Below, one piece after another: positions 7,741 to 15,867 of a stretch of 24,818 nt of DNA. This DNA comes from an uncultured Methanobrevibacter sp. (GTDB lineage: Archaea; Methanobacteriota; Methanobacteria; Methanobacteriales; Methanobacteriaceae). A program made the translations under genes and the position numbers. Each line of letters opens with the position of its first letter. The stretch's first letter is position 1. The notes beneath the pieces were generated by a model. It saw only the letters and a list, made by a program, of their open reading frames with translations, did no database searches and had not been told where the DNA came from. Where the stretch lies: positions 1 through 24,818 of the forward strand of contig NZ_ONER01000025.1 of assembly GCF_900316895.1 (NCBI RefSeq). The letters are read 5' to 3'.

Positions 7741-7870
7741 CTGATATTTATTGCACTCTTAGCGAATACGCTAAGTTTATAACTGTTGAAAAAACTGTGT
7801 TTTGAAATTCAAAACATTCGAATCTATATTTTACGTCTCGTAGGTTCGCTCTATAAATGGAGGTTATTTA
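7741..7870 (+). promoter_or_regulatory. Promoter and roughly 100-base leader of the rps13 operon
   Basis: A TATA-like GATATTTATTG lies at 7743-7753. The motif GAATACGCTA follows at 7764-7773, near the expected start. The latter is embedded in a perfect hairpin, CTTAGCG-AATA-CGCTAAG (7758-7775). A second hairpin (GTTTTGA/TCAAAAC, 7799-7815) and a small TACG/CGTA stem (7832-7842) follow before the GGAGGT ribosome binding site. The leader is long for this genome, which leaves room for regulation of the ribosomal operon. That regulation is inference. Confidence 0.45.
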
Positions 7871-8320
7871 ATGGAAGACGAATTCAAACATTTAGTCCGT
7901 ATTTCAAGAAAGGACGTTAATGGTAACAAAACCATTGAACAAGCTTTAACTGAAATCAAAGGTGTTGGAATCTCTTTATCTAAAACTATGTGTCGTGTTT
8001 TAGACTTAGATTTAGAAGCTAAAATCGGATACATTGCTGACGAAGATGTTTTAAAAATTGAAGAAATTTTAGAAAACCCTCTCGACTTCGGCATTCCAGC
8101 TTGGATGTTAAACAGAAGAGAAGACTATGAAACTGGTGAAAACATTCACTTAATTGAATCAGATCTTGATATGACTTTAAGAGATGATTTAAACAGAATG
8201 AAAAAGACCAGAAGCTACAAAGGTAGAAGACATGAAGTTGGTTTACCTGTTAGAGGTCAAAGAACCAAGTCTACTTTCAGAAAAAGTTCTACTGTTGGTG
8301 TAAAACGTTCAAGAGGATAG
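7871..8320 (+). CDS. rps13: Ribosomal protein S13 (uS13)
   Basis: This 149-residue small-subunit head protein is the archaeal form of uS13. The helix-hairpin-helix segment IKGVGISLSKTMC is near residues 36-48, and the basic C-terminus includes RGRRHEVGLPVRGQRTKST-like features. It contacts tRNA and 16S rRNA in the 30S head. GGAGG lies 10 bases before the ATG. It heads the S13-S4-S11-rpoD transcription unit that is conserved in archaea. Confidence 0.97.
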   Translation: MEDEFKHLVRISRKDVNGNKTIEQALTEIKGVGISLSKTMCRVLDLDLEAKIGYIADEDVLKIEEILENPLDFGIPAWMLNRREDYETGENIHLIESDLDMTLRDDLNRMKKTRSYKGRRHEVGLPVRGQRTKSTFRKSSTVGVKRSRG

Positions 8321-8379
8321 GCAAGAGCTTTTTTTATAAATTAAATTATCGAAATTCAATTTTATAAGGAGATGTTTTA

Positions 8380-8919
8380 ATGGGACAACCTAGAAAATCA
8401 AGGAAAAAGTATAATACACCACCACATCCTTGGAATGCGGAAAGAATTAAAAATGAAAATAAATTAATGACTAAATACGGTCTTAAAAACAAAAAAGAAA
8501 TTTGGAAAGCTGATACTTTAGTCAGAAGATACAGTAGGGAAGCAAGGTACTTACTTGGTTTCGGTGCTGATCAGATGGTTAAAGAAAAATTAGAATTATT
8601 AGGACACTTAGCTAGAACCGGTGTTTTGCCAGAAGGCGCAGCTCTCGAAGATATCTTAGATTTAAATGTTGAAGATATCTTAAGAAGAAGATTACAAACT
8701 ATTGTGTACAAAAAAGGTTTAGCTCGTACTCCTAAAGAAGCAAGAATGTTTGTTGTACACGGTCACATAGCTTTAAATGGTAAAAAAATCAATTCACCAA
8801 GTTATGTAGTATTAGACGGTCAAGAAGATGCAATTGGATTTTACCGCTCTTCACCTGTAGCAAAACAAATTGAAGAGTACAACAAAGGTAAAGAAAATAA
8901 AGCTAATACAGAAGAATAA
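8380..8919 (+). CDS. rps4: Ribosomal protein S4 (uS4)
   Basis: This 179-residue protein is archaeal uS4, an early 16S rRNA-binding assembly protein. It shows the N-terminal GQPRKSRKKYNTPPHPWN block typical of archaea and eukaryotes, and a central S4 RNA-binding domain around RRLQTIVYKKGLA and ARMFVVHGHIALNG (about residues 105-140). A good AAGGAGAT site precedes the ATG. The 59-base AT-rich gap after rps13 has no convincing terminator. Confidence 0.97.
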   Translation: MGQPRKSRKKYNTPPHPWNAERIKNENKLMTKYGLKNKKEIWKADTLVRRYSREARYLLGFGADQMVKEKLELLGHLARTGVLPEGAALEDILDLNVEDILRRRLQTIVYKKGLARTPKEARMFVVHGHIALNGKKINSPSYVVLDGQEDAIGFYRSSPVAKQIEEYNKGKENKANTEE

Positions 8920-8930
8920 AGGGTGTAACT

Positions 8931-9323
8931 ATGGCAAAAGATGAAAAATGGGGTATAGCTAATATTTACTCATCATTCAATAACACTATTATTACTGTAA
9001 CAGATATTACTGGTGCTGAGACTATTTCTCAATGGTCTGGTGGAAAAGTTGTACGTGCTGACAGACAACAAGCTTCACCATTCGCAGCAATGGCTGCAGC
9101 AACTAGAATAGCTGATGATGCTAAAGAAAAAGGATTTGTTGGATTACATATTAAAGTAAGAGCTCCTGGTGGTAATGGACCTAGAAGTCCAGGACCTGGT
9201 GCACAAGCAACTATTCGTGCTTTAGCAAGAGCTGGAATTAAAATAGGAAAAATCGAAGATATTACTCCTATTCCTCACGACGGTACTGGAAGACCTGGTG
9301 GTAAAAGAGGAAGAAGAGTTTAA
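8931..9323 (+). CDS. rps11: Ribosomal protein S11 (uS11)
   Basis: This 130-residue protein is uS11 of the 30S platform. The recognisable blocks are ANIYSSFNNTIITVTD near residues 10-25, GGKVVRADRQQASPFAAM in the middle and GGNGPRSPGPGAQATIRALARAG near 75-100. The tail is basic (GKRGRRV). It is 11 bases after rps4 with a GGGTGT site. Confidence 0.97.
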   Translation: MAKDEKWGIANIYSSFNNTIITVTDITGAETISQWSGGKVVRADRQQASPFAAMAAATRIADDAKEKGFVGLHIKVRAPGGNGPRSPGPGAQATIRALARAGIKIGKIEDITPIPHDGTGRPGGKRGRRV

Positions 9324-9338
9324 GCGGAAGGGTTTAAT

Positions 9339-10142
9339 ATGGAGATAGAAGTAAAAAGTCAAAGCGAAAATGAAATTGTTTTCATTGTTCGTGATGCAGA
9401 AGTGCCTTTTATTAATGCTATCAGAAGGGTTGCAATGGTCAACGTTCCAAAAATAGCTATTGAAGATGTCAATATTATCAGAAATGATTCTGCAATGTTT
9501 AATGAGGTACTTGCTCATAGGCTTGGTTTAACTCCTTTAGTTTCTGATTTGGATGCTCTCGAAGGATTATCATTACCTGAAGATGATGATTGGGATGTGT
9601 ATTCTAACGGAATAATGTTTCATTTAAATGAAGTGGGACCTAAAGTTGTTTATTCTAAGGATTTAATATCTTCAGACTCAAAAATTAAACCAGTATACGA
9701 CACTATACCTTTAGTAAAACTCAAAGAAGGAGAAGAACTCAACATTGAAGCAGTAGCTAAAGTGGGTTACGGAAAAGAACATGCAAAATGGATACCAACA
9801 ACCGTATGCGCATACAAGCAATATCCTGAAATAACTTTCAATGAGGATGTTGAAATCGACTACGATTGTGCTCAGGCATGTCCTAGAGGTATTTTAAAAT
9901 CAGACAGAAGATCTAAAAAGATTAAAATCTTGGACATTGAAGACTGTGCCATGTGTAAAAGCTGCGTAAGGGCTTCTGACAATGGTTACATTAATGTCGG
10001 ATTCAAGCCAAATGATTTTATTTTCAGAATCGAAACTGATGGAGCAATGCCTCCTAAAGAAGTTTTATTAAAAGCATGTGACGTATTAGGTGAAAAAGCA
10101 GATAAGTTTATCAGATTTAGTGAAGAAGGAGGAAGTAAATAA
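9339..10142 (+). CDS. rpoD: DNA-directed RNA polymerase subunit D (Rpo3) with iron-sulfur domain
   Basis: This 267-residue subunit is the archaeal counterpart of eukaryotic Rpb3 and one bacterial alpha subunit. It forms the assembly platform with L, N and P. The dimerisation block FINAIRRVAMVNVPKIAIEDV is near residues 24-44, and LAHRLGLTPLVSD follows. An inserted ferredoxin-like domain lies at about 168-210. Its Cys residues are CAQACP in the first half and CAMCKSC in the second. Two-cluster ferredoxins bind each cluster with Cys I-III of one motif and Cys IV of the other, so this set can hold one [4Fe-4S] cluster but not two. The stop overlaps the rpl18e ATG by one base. Confidence 0.96.
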   Translation: MEIEVKSQSENEIVFIVRDAEVPFINAIRRVAMVNVPKIAIEDVNIIRNDSAMFNEVLAHRLGLTPLVSDLDALEGLSLPEDDDWDVYSNGIMFHLNEVGPKVVYSKDLISSDSKIKPVYDTIPLVKLKEGEELNIEAVAKVGYGKEHAKWIPTTVCAYKQYPEITFNEDVEIDYDCAQACPRGILKSDRRSKKIKILDIEDCAMCKSCVRASDNGYINVGFKPNDFIFRIETDGAMPPKEVLLKACDVLGEKADKFIRFSEEGGSK

Positions 10143-10507
10143 TGGTTAAGAAAGTAGTAAAAACAAATCCTAACCTTATTGAACTTATTAATAAACTTTA
10201 TGAACAATCAAGAAATGAAGATGCAGCTATTTGGAGAGATGTTGCACAAAGACTTGAAAGGTCTAATAGAAGAACCGCTGAAGTAAATTTGTCTGATATT
10301 GCAAGACATGCTGAAGCTGGTGAAACTGTTTTAGTACCGGGTAAAGTTTTATCAAATGGTGATTTAGAAAACAAAGTAGATGTTGTAGCATTAAAATTCT
10401 CAGCTAAAGCACAAGAAAAAATCGAAAGTGCTGGTGGAGAATGCATCTCAATTGACGAAATTATGGAAAGTAATCCTAAAGGATCAAACATAAGGATTAT
10501 GGAATAG
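10142..10507 (+). CDS. rpl18e: Ribosomal protein L18e (eL18)
   Basis: This 121-residue large-subunit protein is eL18, related to bacterial L15. It starts at the ATG that overlaps the rpoD stop (TAATG), so coupled translation is expected. The order rpoD-L18e-L13-S9 is the standard archaeal one. Visible family features are VNLSDIARHAEAGETVLVPGKVL in the centre and a NIRIME end. Confidence 0.95.
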   Translation: MVKKVVKTNPNLIELINKLYEQSRNEDAAIWRDVAQRLERSNRRTAEVNLSDIARHAEAGETVLVPGKVLSNGDLENKVDVVALKFSAKAQEKIESAGGECISIDEIMESNPKGSNIRIME

Positions 10508-10519
10508 GGGATGTGTGTT

Positions 10520-10945
10520 ATGATGATTATTGATGGTAATGGATGCGTTTTAGGAAGATTAGCTAGTATAACTAGTAAAAATCTTTTAGAAGGCGAAGAA
10601 GTAGTAATTCTCAACGCTGAAAAAATTATGTTAACTGGTAACAAGGATTGGGCTTATGCTAAATACAAACAAAGAGTTGACAGGGCAAGTATTTCCAACC
10701 CTCGTGACTTAGGTCCAAAATATCCTAGAAGACCGGATGATATATTTAGAAGAACTGTAAGAGGAATGTTACCTTTCAAAAAATCCAAAGGTAAAACAGC
10801 ATACAAAGGCTTAAAAGCTTTCGTTGGCGTACCTGCTGAATATGCTGATGCTGAACTCACTGCAGTTCCTGAAGCAGAATACAAAGATCTTAAAAAAGGT
10901 ATCGAATTAGGAGAAATCTCCAAACTTTTAGGAGCTACCTTTTAG
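10520..10945 (+). CDS. rpl13: Ribosomal protein L13 (uL13)
   Basis: This archaeal uL13 of about 141 residues begins MMIIDGNGCVLGRLAS, the family's usual N-terminus. An in-frame ATG at 10511 would add three residues, but it directly abuts GGGG with no spacing. The GGGGATGTG stretch is better placed as the ribosome binding site for the ATG at 10520 (or 10523), so I chose 10520. Further family features are ILNAEKIMLTGNK and FRRTVRGMLPFKKSKGKTAYKGLKAFVG. It belongs to the same transcript as rpl18e and rps9. Confidence 0.93.
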   Translation: MMIIDGNGCVLGRLASITSKNLLEGEEVVILNAEKIMLTGNKDWAYAKYKQRVDRASISNPRDLGPKYPRRPDDIFRRTVRGMLPFKKSKGKTAYKGLKAFVGVPAEYADAELTAVPEAEYKDLKKGIELGEISKLLGATF

Positions 10946-10961
10946 ATAAGTAGGTGTTATT

Positions 10962-11363
10962 ATGGTTAAAGTTATTCATACTAGTGGAAAACGTAAAACA
11001 GCTATCGCAAGAGGTACTGTTCGTGAAGGAACCGGTAAAGTTAGAATTAACAAAGTTCCTTTAGAACTTTATTCTCCTGAGCTTGCTAACTTAAAATTAC
11101 AAGAACCATTAACCTTAGCTGGAGACTTAGCTAATGAAGTGGATATCAATATCCACGTTATTGGTGGCGGAGTAATGGGTCAAGCTGAAGCTGCACGTAT
11201 GGTAATTGCTAAAGGACTCGTACAATGGTCTCAGGATATGGATTTAAAAGAAAAATTCATTCACTACGACAGAACCATGTTAGTAGGTGACCCAAGACGT
11301 TCCGAACCTAAAAAATACGGTGGTCCTGGAGCAAGAGCACGTAAACAAAAAAGTTACAGATAA
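10962..11363 (+). CDS. rps9: Ribosomal protein S9 (uS9)
   Basis: This 133-residue small-subunit protein is uS9. The start VIHTSGKRKTAIARGTVREG is diagnostic. The C-terminus RRSEPKKYGGPGARARKQKSYR matches the archaeal/eukaryotic tail that reaches the P-site tRNA and ends in Arg. An AGGTGT ribosome binding site precedes it. A 9-base AT-only inverted repeat (11374-11382 with 11388-11396) lies just after the stop and before rpoN. Confidence 0.97.
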   Translation: MVKVIHTSGKRKTAIARGTVREGTGKVRINKVPLELYSPELANLKLQEPLTLAGDLANEVDINIHVIGGGVMGQAEAARMVIAKGLVQWSQDMDLKEKFIHYDRTMLVGDPRRSEPKKYGGPGARARKQKSYR

Positions 11364-11407
11364 ATTCTGTACCTTTAAATTTTATTTAAATTTAAAAGAT
11401 GATATAA

Positions 11408-11578
11408 ATGATTCCTATAAGATGCTTAAGTTGCGGAAAACCTGTATCAGCTTACTTTGATGAATATAACAAAAGAGTAGCAGCTGGTGAAAAATCTAAA
11501 GATGTTTTAGATGATTTAGGTTTAACTAGATACTGTTGTAGAAGAATGTTGATTTCTCATGTTGAAACATGGGAATAA
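11408..11578 (+). CDS. rpoN: DNA-directed RNA polymerase subunit N (Rpo10)
   Basis: This short gene encodes a 56-residue homologue of eukaryotic Rpb10. The sequence begins MIPIRCLSCGKP. It has the CxxC pair near residues 6-9 and the adjacent CC pair in TRYCCRRML near residues 43-44, which together bind one zinc ion. Those four Cys and the RYCCRRM block define the family. The ATG is preceded by GATGAT. It lies between rps9 and rpoK, as in other Methanobacteriales. Confidence 0.95.
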   Translation: MIPIRCLSCGKPVSAYFDEYNKRVAAGEKSKDVLDDLGLTRYCCRRMLISHVETWE

Positions 11579-11643
11579 ACAATTGTAGGGATATTTTTTA
11601 AAAATAATCTTGGTAAAATGCCTAAAAAATGGAAGTAATATTC

Positions 11644-11826
11644 ATGGATGTTGAAAAAAAATTAACAAGGTTTGAAAGAGCCAGAATTCTTGGTGCTAGA
11701 GCAATTCAAATATCTATGGGTGCAAAACCTCTAGTGGACATTACTGATTCCCTAGATCCAATTGACATAGCATATGAAGAACTCAAGGCTGGAGTTTTAC
11801 CATTAGATGTTATTAGAGATGAATAG
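11644..11826 (+). CDS. rpoK: DNA-directed RNA polymerase subunit K (Rpo6/omega-like)
   Basis: This 60-residue homologue of Rpb6 and bacterial omega carries LTRFERARILGARAIQISMGAKPLV, the diagnostic stretch, and ends in IAYEELKAGVLPLDVIRDE. An in-frame ATG at 11629 would add five residues (MEVIF). The ATG at 11644 starts nearer the conserved region and has GGAAGT about 8 bases upstream, while 11629 has no site, so 11644 is preferred. It closes the S13-rpoK unit. Confidence 0.92.
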   Translation: MDVEKKLTRFERARILGARAIQISMGAKPLVDITDSLDPIDIAYEELKAGVLPLDVIRDE

Positions 11827-11957
11827 ATTTTATCTATTTACTCTAAAATTTATTTAAAAAAAATAGTAAATACCAACATAACTCTATAAAGAAACTTACT
11901 AATTTTTTCAAAATATAGGTTGGTTGGTAATAAATTGAATGACACTGAGGTGTTTTT
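11827..11957 (+). promoter_or_regulatory. rpoK-eno intergenic region with predicted eno promoter
   Basis: This 131-base AT-rich gap holds an 8-base inverted repeat (TATTTACT at 11835-11842 with AGTAAATA at 11865-11872) flanking A/T runs. A TATA-like AAAATATAGG lies near 11911-11920, which would place a start near 11940. The GAGGTG ribosome binding site for enolase follows at 11947-11952. The inverted repeat could act as a weak terminator of the rpoK unit. Confidence 0.4.
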
Positions 11958-13208
11958 TTGAATAGTATAATAGAAGACGTCCAAGTCCGAAAGATTTTGG
12001 ACAGCAGAGGCAATCCGACCATTGAGGTTGATGTAATCACTTGGAATGGTTTCGGAAGGGCAGCTGCACCAAGTGGGGCAAGTACAGGTTCAAGAGAAGT
12101 GGTATCCTTCCCTGAAGGAGGGGTTGACATTGTAGTAAGTGAAATGGAAGACTTGATTGCTTCTGAACTTATTGGAATGGATGCATGTGATGTCGCTACT
12201 ATTGACGAAGTATTGAAAGAAATTGATGGCACTGATAATTTAGCCGCTATTGGAGGCAACACCACTGTTGCTATTTCTATGGCCGTAGCTAAAGCTGCCG
12301 CATCATCCTATAACATGCCGCTTTACCAATACATTGGAGGTAATTTCATAAATGAATTGCCGTATCCATTAGGCAATATGATGAATGGTGGTGCTCATGC
12401 AGGTGTTAATGCTCCAGATATTCAAGAATTCTTAGTTGTTCCTATTGGAGCCACAAATATGGTTGACGGAATTTTTGCAAATGCTTCTATTCACAAAAAA
12501 TTAAAAGAACTGATTCAATCCAAAGACTCCAATTTCACTGGTGGAAAAGGAGATGAAGGCGGATGGGTGCCAAACATTACCAACGCAGATGCCCTTGAAA
12601 TTCAAGCTCAGGCATGTGAGGAAGTTGGTGATGAAATAGGTATCGAAATCAGGCCTGCTTTGGATATGGCTGCATCTGAAATGTGGGATGCAGATGAGCA
12701 GAAATATGTCTATGCTCATGATGGTATCAAAAGAGATACCGGAGATCAAATCGATTTCGTAAAGGAAATCATTGATACTTACAAAATGTTTTATGTAGAA
12801 GACCCATTTGACGAATCTGACTTTGAAGGATTTGCTCAATTAACTTCTAAGGTTGGGGACAAATGTCTTGTTTGTGGAGATGATTTATTCACAACTAATA
12901 AAGAGCTTTTAGCTAAAGGCATTGAAATGAATACAGCTAATGCAATTATTATCAAGCCAAATCAGATTGGTTCATTATCTGAAACCTTTGCTACCGTAAA
13001 ATTGGCTAAGGAAAATGGTATTGTGCCTGTTGTTTCACACCGTTCAGGTGAAACCACTGATGATACTATCGCTCATCTTGCTGTCGGTTTTAATTCTCCG
13101 ATGATTAAGACCGGAGCCATAGGTGGGGAAAGAATAGCTAAATTGAATGAGCTTATTCGTATAGAAGAGAAACTTCCAAATTCAAGAATGGGCAAATTTA
13201 AAAATTAG
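11958..13208 (+). CDS. eno: Enolase (phosphopyruvate hydratase)
   Basis: This 416-residue cytosolic enzyme interconverts 2-phosphoglycerate and phosphoenolpyruvate; in methanogens it serves mainly gluconeogenesis. Seen are VRKILDSRGNPTIEVDV near the N-terminus, GGAHAGVNAPDIQEF in the middle and the metal-ligand region YVEDPFDESD. The catalytic Lys is in IIKPNQIGSLSET, and the signature VVSHRSGETTDDTIAHLAVG follows. Length is normal. The start is TTG, chosen because GAGGTG is well spaced before it and the next codons match the enolase N-terminus. Ferredoxin and rpsB genes follow within 15 bases each. Confidence 0.96.
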   Translation: MNSIIEDVQVRKILDSRGNPTIEVDVITWNGFGRAAAPSGASTGSREVVSFPEGGVDIVVSEMEDLIASELIGMDACDVATIDEVLKEIDGTDNLAAIGGNTTVAISMAVAKAAASSYNMPLYQYIGGNFINELPYPLGNMMNGGAHAGVNAPDIQEFLVVPIGATNMVDGIFANASIHKKLKELIQSKDSNFTGGKGDEGGWVPNITNADALEIQAQACEEVGDEIGIEIRPALDMAASEMWDADEQKYVYAHDGIKRDTGDQIDFVKEIIDTYKMFYVEDPFDESDFEGFAQLTSKVGDKCLVCGDDLFTTNKELLAKGIEMNTANAIIIKPNQIGSLSETFATVKLAKENGIVPVVSHRSGETTDDTIAHLAVGFNSPMIKTGAIGGERIAKLNELIRIEEKLPNSRMGKFKN

Positions 13209-13220
13209 GGGAGAGATATT

Positions 13221-13415
13221 ATGTCAAAAGTAATTCTTGATTACGATAAATGTGATGGTGCTGACTGCGCTGAATGTGCTGACGTTTGCCCAATGGAAAT
13301 ATTGGTCCTTGAAGGAGATAAAATTACAATAAACAATCCTGAAGATTGCAGTTATTGTGAAGTATGTATGGACGTTTGTCCTAATGAATGTATTAAAATT
13401 GAAGATGACTTTTAA
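13221..13415 (+). CDS. 2[4Fe-4S] ferredoxin
   Basis: This 64-residue small electron carrier has two cluster motifs. The first is C-x4-C-x2-C-x3-CP (CDGADCAECADVCP), with two extra residues between the first two Cys. The second is the classical C-x2-C-x2-C-x3-CP (CSYCEVCMDVCP). The first resembles motifs in some polyferredoxin or dicluster proteins more than classical clostridial ferredoxin. It sits between eno and rps2 in a tight same-strand run with its own GGGGAG ribosome binding site. The redox partner cannot be told from the sequence. Confidence 0.9.
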   Translation: MSKVILDYDKCDGADCAECADVCPMEILVLEGDKITINNPEDCSYCEVCMDVCPNECIKIEDDF

Positions 13416-13430
13416 ATTGTAGGTGAAAAA

Positions 13431-14033
13431 ATGGTAAATGAAGAACTTTTAATAGACTTAGATAATTATTTAGCAGCTGGTTTACACATTGGTACCCAGC
13501 AAAAAACTAGTGACATGGAAAAATACATATTCAGAGTAAGATCTGACGGTTTATATGTATTAGATATTCAAAAAACTGATGAAAGAATCAGACAAATCGC
13601 AAAATTATTAGCAAAATACGACCCTGAAGATATTTTAGTAGTAGCTACCCGTCAATACGGTCAAGCTCCTGTTAAAAAATTCGGTGAATTAACCGGTGCT
13701 AAAACCATTCCTGGCAGATTCATCCCAGGTACCTTAACTAACCCAAATTATGCTAAATTCATTGAACCAAAAATCATTGTTGTAACTGACCCAAGATCAG
13801 ATGCACAAGCGATTTTAGAATCCAAACAAAACGGTATTCCAGTAGTTGCATTATGTGATACTGAAAACTTACTCAGTTTTGTTGATATTGCTGTACCTGT
13901 AAACAACAAAGGTAGAAAAGCTATCGCTTTAGTTTACTGGTTACTTGCAAGACAAATCTTAAGAGAAAGAGGAGACATCCCAGAAGACGGTGACCTTGAT
14001 ATTGATTCAACTGAATTCGAACTTAAATTTTAA
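13431..14033 (+). CDS. rps2: Ribosomal protein S2 (uS2)
   Basis: This 200-residue archaeal uS2 has LAAGLHIGTQQKTSDMEKYIF near the N-terminus, then PGRFIPGTLTNP and PKIIVVTDPRSDAQAI in the centre, and NNKGRKAIALVYWLLARQILR at the C-terminus. All are typical of the archaeal/eukaryotic form. It starts 15 bases after the ferredoxin gene with an AGGTGA site. It is followed closely by the MEMO1 gene. Confidence 0.97.
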   Translation: MVNEELLIDLDNYLAAGLHIGTQQKTSDMEKYIFRVRSDGLYVLDIQKTDERIRQIAKLLAKYDPEDILVVATRQYGQAPVKKFGELTGAKTIPGRFIPGTLTNPNYAKFIEPKIIVVTDPRSDAQAILESKQNGIPVVALCDTENLLSFVDIAVPVNNKGRKAIALVYWLLARQILRERGDIPEDGDLDIDSTEFELKF

Positions 14034-14042
14034 GTGAGTTAG

Positions 14043-14891
14043 ATGTTAAGACAACCTGCTGTAGCTGGGGCATTTTATCCAAATGACCCAGATAGACTAA
14101 AAGAACTTATTGAAAGTTGCTTTTTGGATGATTCCGGTGTTGGTTACATGCCGAATCTCGAATCATTCGACGGAAAAGAGTACCCTATCAATGTTATGGT
14201 TCCTCATGCAGGTTATCAATATTCTGGTCCGATAGCCTCTCATGGCTATTGTGAAATCGTTAAGAATGGTTTTCCTGAAGTTTTTATTATTATAAGTCCT
14301 AACCATACTGGATTTGGTAGTGAAATATCTGTATTCAACGAAGGGGAATGGATCACACCTTTAGGTAATGTGTGTGTAGATAATGAGTTTGCAGACAGCA
14401 TCATTGAGTTTTCAGACATTGCATCTGCAGATTTCTCAGCCCATATCCGTGAACACAGCATTGAAGTTCAGCTGCCATTCCTACAATACTTTTCTTCTGA
14501 TTTCAAGATAGTTCCAATCACAATGGGAAAACAGGATTTTATAACTTCAACTGATTTGTCCAATGCAATATTTGAAGCTGCAAATAAATTAAACAGATCC
14601 TATTGTGTTATTGCAAGTACTGACTTGTCCCATTTCAATAATCAAGAAAAGGCAAATAAGGTTGATGGATTCGTCCTTGAGGATATTGAGGAAATGAATG
14701 AATTCAAACTTTTTGAGGAAGTTGTCCAGTATAACATTACCATGTGCGGTTATGCTCCAGTAATGGCCACCATGTCCCTTTCCAAAAGGTGTGATAAACA
14801 CACTAGTGAAATATTGGCTTATGGGACTAGCGGTGATGTCACTGGGGATTTCACGTCAGTAGTGGGTTATGCTTCAGGTGTTTTTAAATAA
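14043..14891 (+). CDS. MEMO1 family protein
   Basis: This 282-residue protein is of the MEMO family, related to extradiol dioxygenases. It opens RQPAVAGAFYPNDPDRL, the family start. His-containing blocks that could form a metal-like site are VPHAGYQYSGPIASHG (about residues 57-72), SPNHTGFG, REHSIEVQLPFLQ and ASTDLSHFN. Archaeal MEMO genes often lie beside rpsB and mevalonate kinase, as here, and family members belong to the so-called AmmeMemoRadiSam set. The reaction in archaea is not established. Nine bases separate it from rps2. Confidence 0.93.
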   Translation: MLRQPAVAGAFYPNDPDRLKELIESCFLDDSGVGYMPNLESFDGKEYPINVMVPHAGYQYSGPIASHGYCEIVKNGFPEVFIIISPNHTGFGSEISVFNEGEWITPLGNVCVDNEFADSIIEFSDIASADFSAHIREHSIEVQLPFLQYFSSDFKIVPITMGKQDFITSTDLSNAIFEAANKLNRSYCVIASTDLSHFNNQEKANKVDGFVLEDIEEMNEFKLFEEVVQYNITMCGYAPVMATMSLSKRCDKHTSEILAYGTSGDVTGDFTSVVGYASGVFK

Positions 14892-14900
14892 GGTGTATCT

Positions 14901-15863
14901 ATGATAGCTAAAGCCTCTGCTCCGGCAAAAACAATATTATTTGGTGAGCATTCTGTAGTTTATGGCGAGCCTGCTATAGCGGGAGCAGTCAACAAAAGAG
15001 CTTATATTACCATTAAGCCATCAGAAGATGATGCTACTATTTTTAGAGCTCCAGACATTGGTTTTGAAGCTGAATTACTTACACAACATAAAAAATATGT
15101 TTTGCTTAAGGGAAAACCAGGTATTATTAGATATATTTTAGAGTCTCTTTATCGAGTACATGACCATACTCCAATAGACATTACCCTGAATTCCAATGTT
15201 CCTATTGGTTCAGGTCTCGGATCATCCGCAGCAGTTACAGTAGCTACCCTTGCTGCATTATACAGATATCATAACATTCGTTTTAACAAACAGTCCCTTG
15301 CGCATGATGCTCATATGGTCGAGCAAGCCGTTCAGGGGGTTGCAAGTCCGTTGGATACTTTAGTTTCAACTTACGGAGGACTTGTCTATTTATCAAGAAA
15401 CAAAAAGGTTGAACACTTTAACGTTAATTTTAATGTTCCGTTTGTTGTAGGTTATACCACCAAGCATGGAAACACAGGCAAGATGGTAAAGGATGTCAAA
15501 AATCGTAAGGACAGAAATCCGAAAATCATTAATCCTGTAATCACATCAATGGGTAACCTGACCAATTATGCAAAACAGGCTATTTTAAAAAGGGATTTCG
15601 ATAAAATCGGCGAATTGATGAACATTAATCATGGCTTTTTAGATACTTTAGGTGTTAACACTTTGGAATTGTCTCGTATGGTATATAATGCAAGAGAAGC
15701 CGGAGCCATTGGAGCCAAAACCACTGGTGCCGGTGGAGGGGGCAGTATTATTGCCCTTTGTCCTGGTAAAGTCGAAGAAGTTGCGGAAGCTATTGACCGT
15801 GATGATAACATTTTAAAAATCAGATTTACTCGAAAGGGAGTTTCTTCAAGGGTTTATAAGTGA
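14901..15863 (+). CDS. mvk: Mevalonate kinase
   Basis: This 320-residue GHMP kinase phosphorylates mevalonate to 5-phosphomevalonate in archaeal lipid synthesis. The three GHMP motifs are visible: PAKTILFGEHSVVYG at the N-terminus, the ATP-binding PIGSGLGSSAAVTVATLAA near residues 99-117 and KTTGAGGGGSIIAL near the C-terminus. It opens the mvk-ipk-fni series, in which gaps are only 3-9 bases, so one transcript is expected. Neither an HMG-CoA reductase nor a phosphomevalonate dehydratase/decarboxylase gene is in the window. Confidence 0.96.
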   Translation: MIAKASAPAKTILFGEHSVVYGEPAIAGAVNKRAYITIKPSEDDATIFRAPDIGFEAELLTQHKKYVLLKGKPGIIRYILESLYRVHDHTPIDITLNSNVPIGSGLGSSAAVTVATLAALYRYHNIRFNKQSLAHDAHMVEQAVQGVASPLDTLVSTYGGLVYLSRNKKVEHFNVNFNVPFVVGYTTKHGNTGKMVKDVKNRKDRNPKIINPVITSMGNLTNYAKQAILKRDFDKIGELMNINHGFLDTLGVNTLELSRMVYNAREAGAIGAKTTGAGGGGSIIALCPGKVEEVAEAIDRDDNILKIRFTRKGVSSRVYK

Positions 15864-15867
15864 TTTA

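Noticed and set aside
11374..11396. A terminator between rps9 and rpoN
   Set aside because: The nine-base stem is made only of A and T and no T-run follows. The genes belong to a conserved co-transcribed cluster, so termination here is doubtful.
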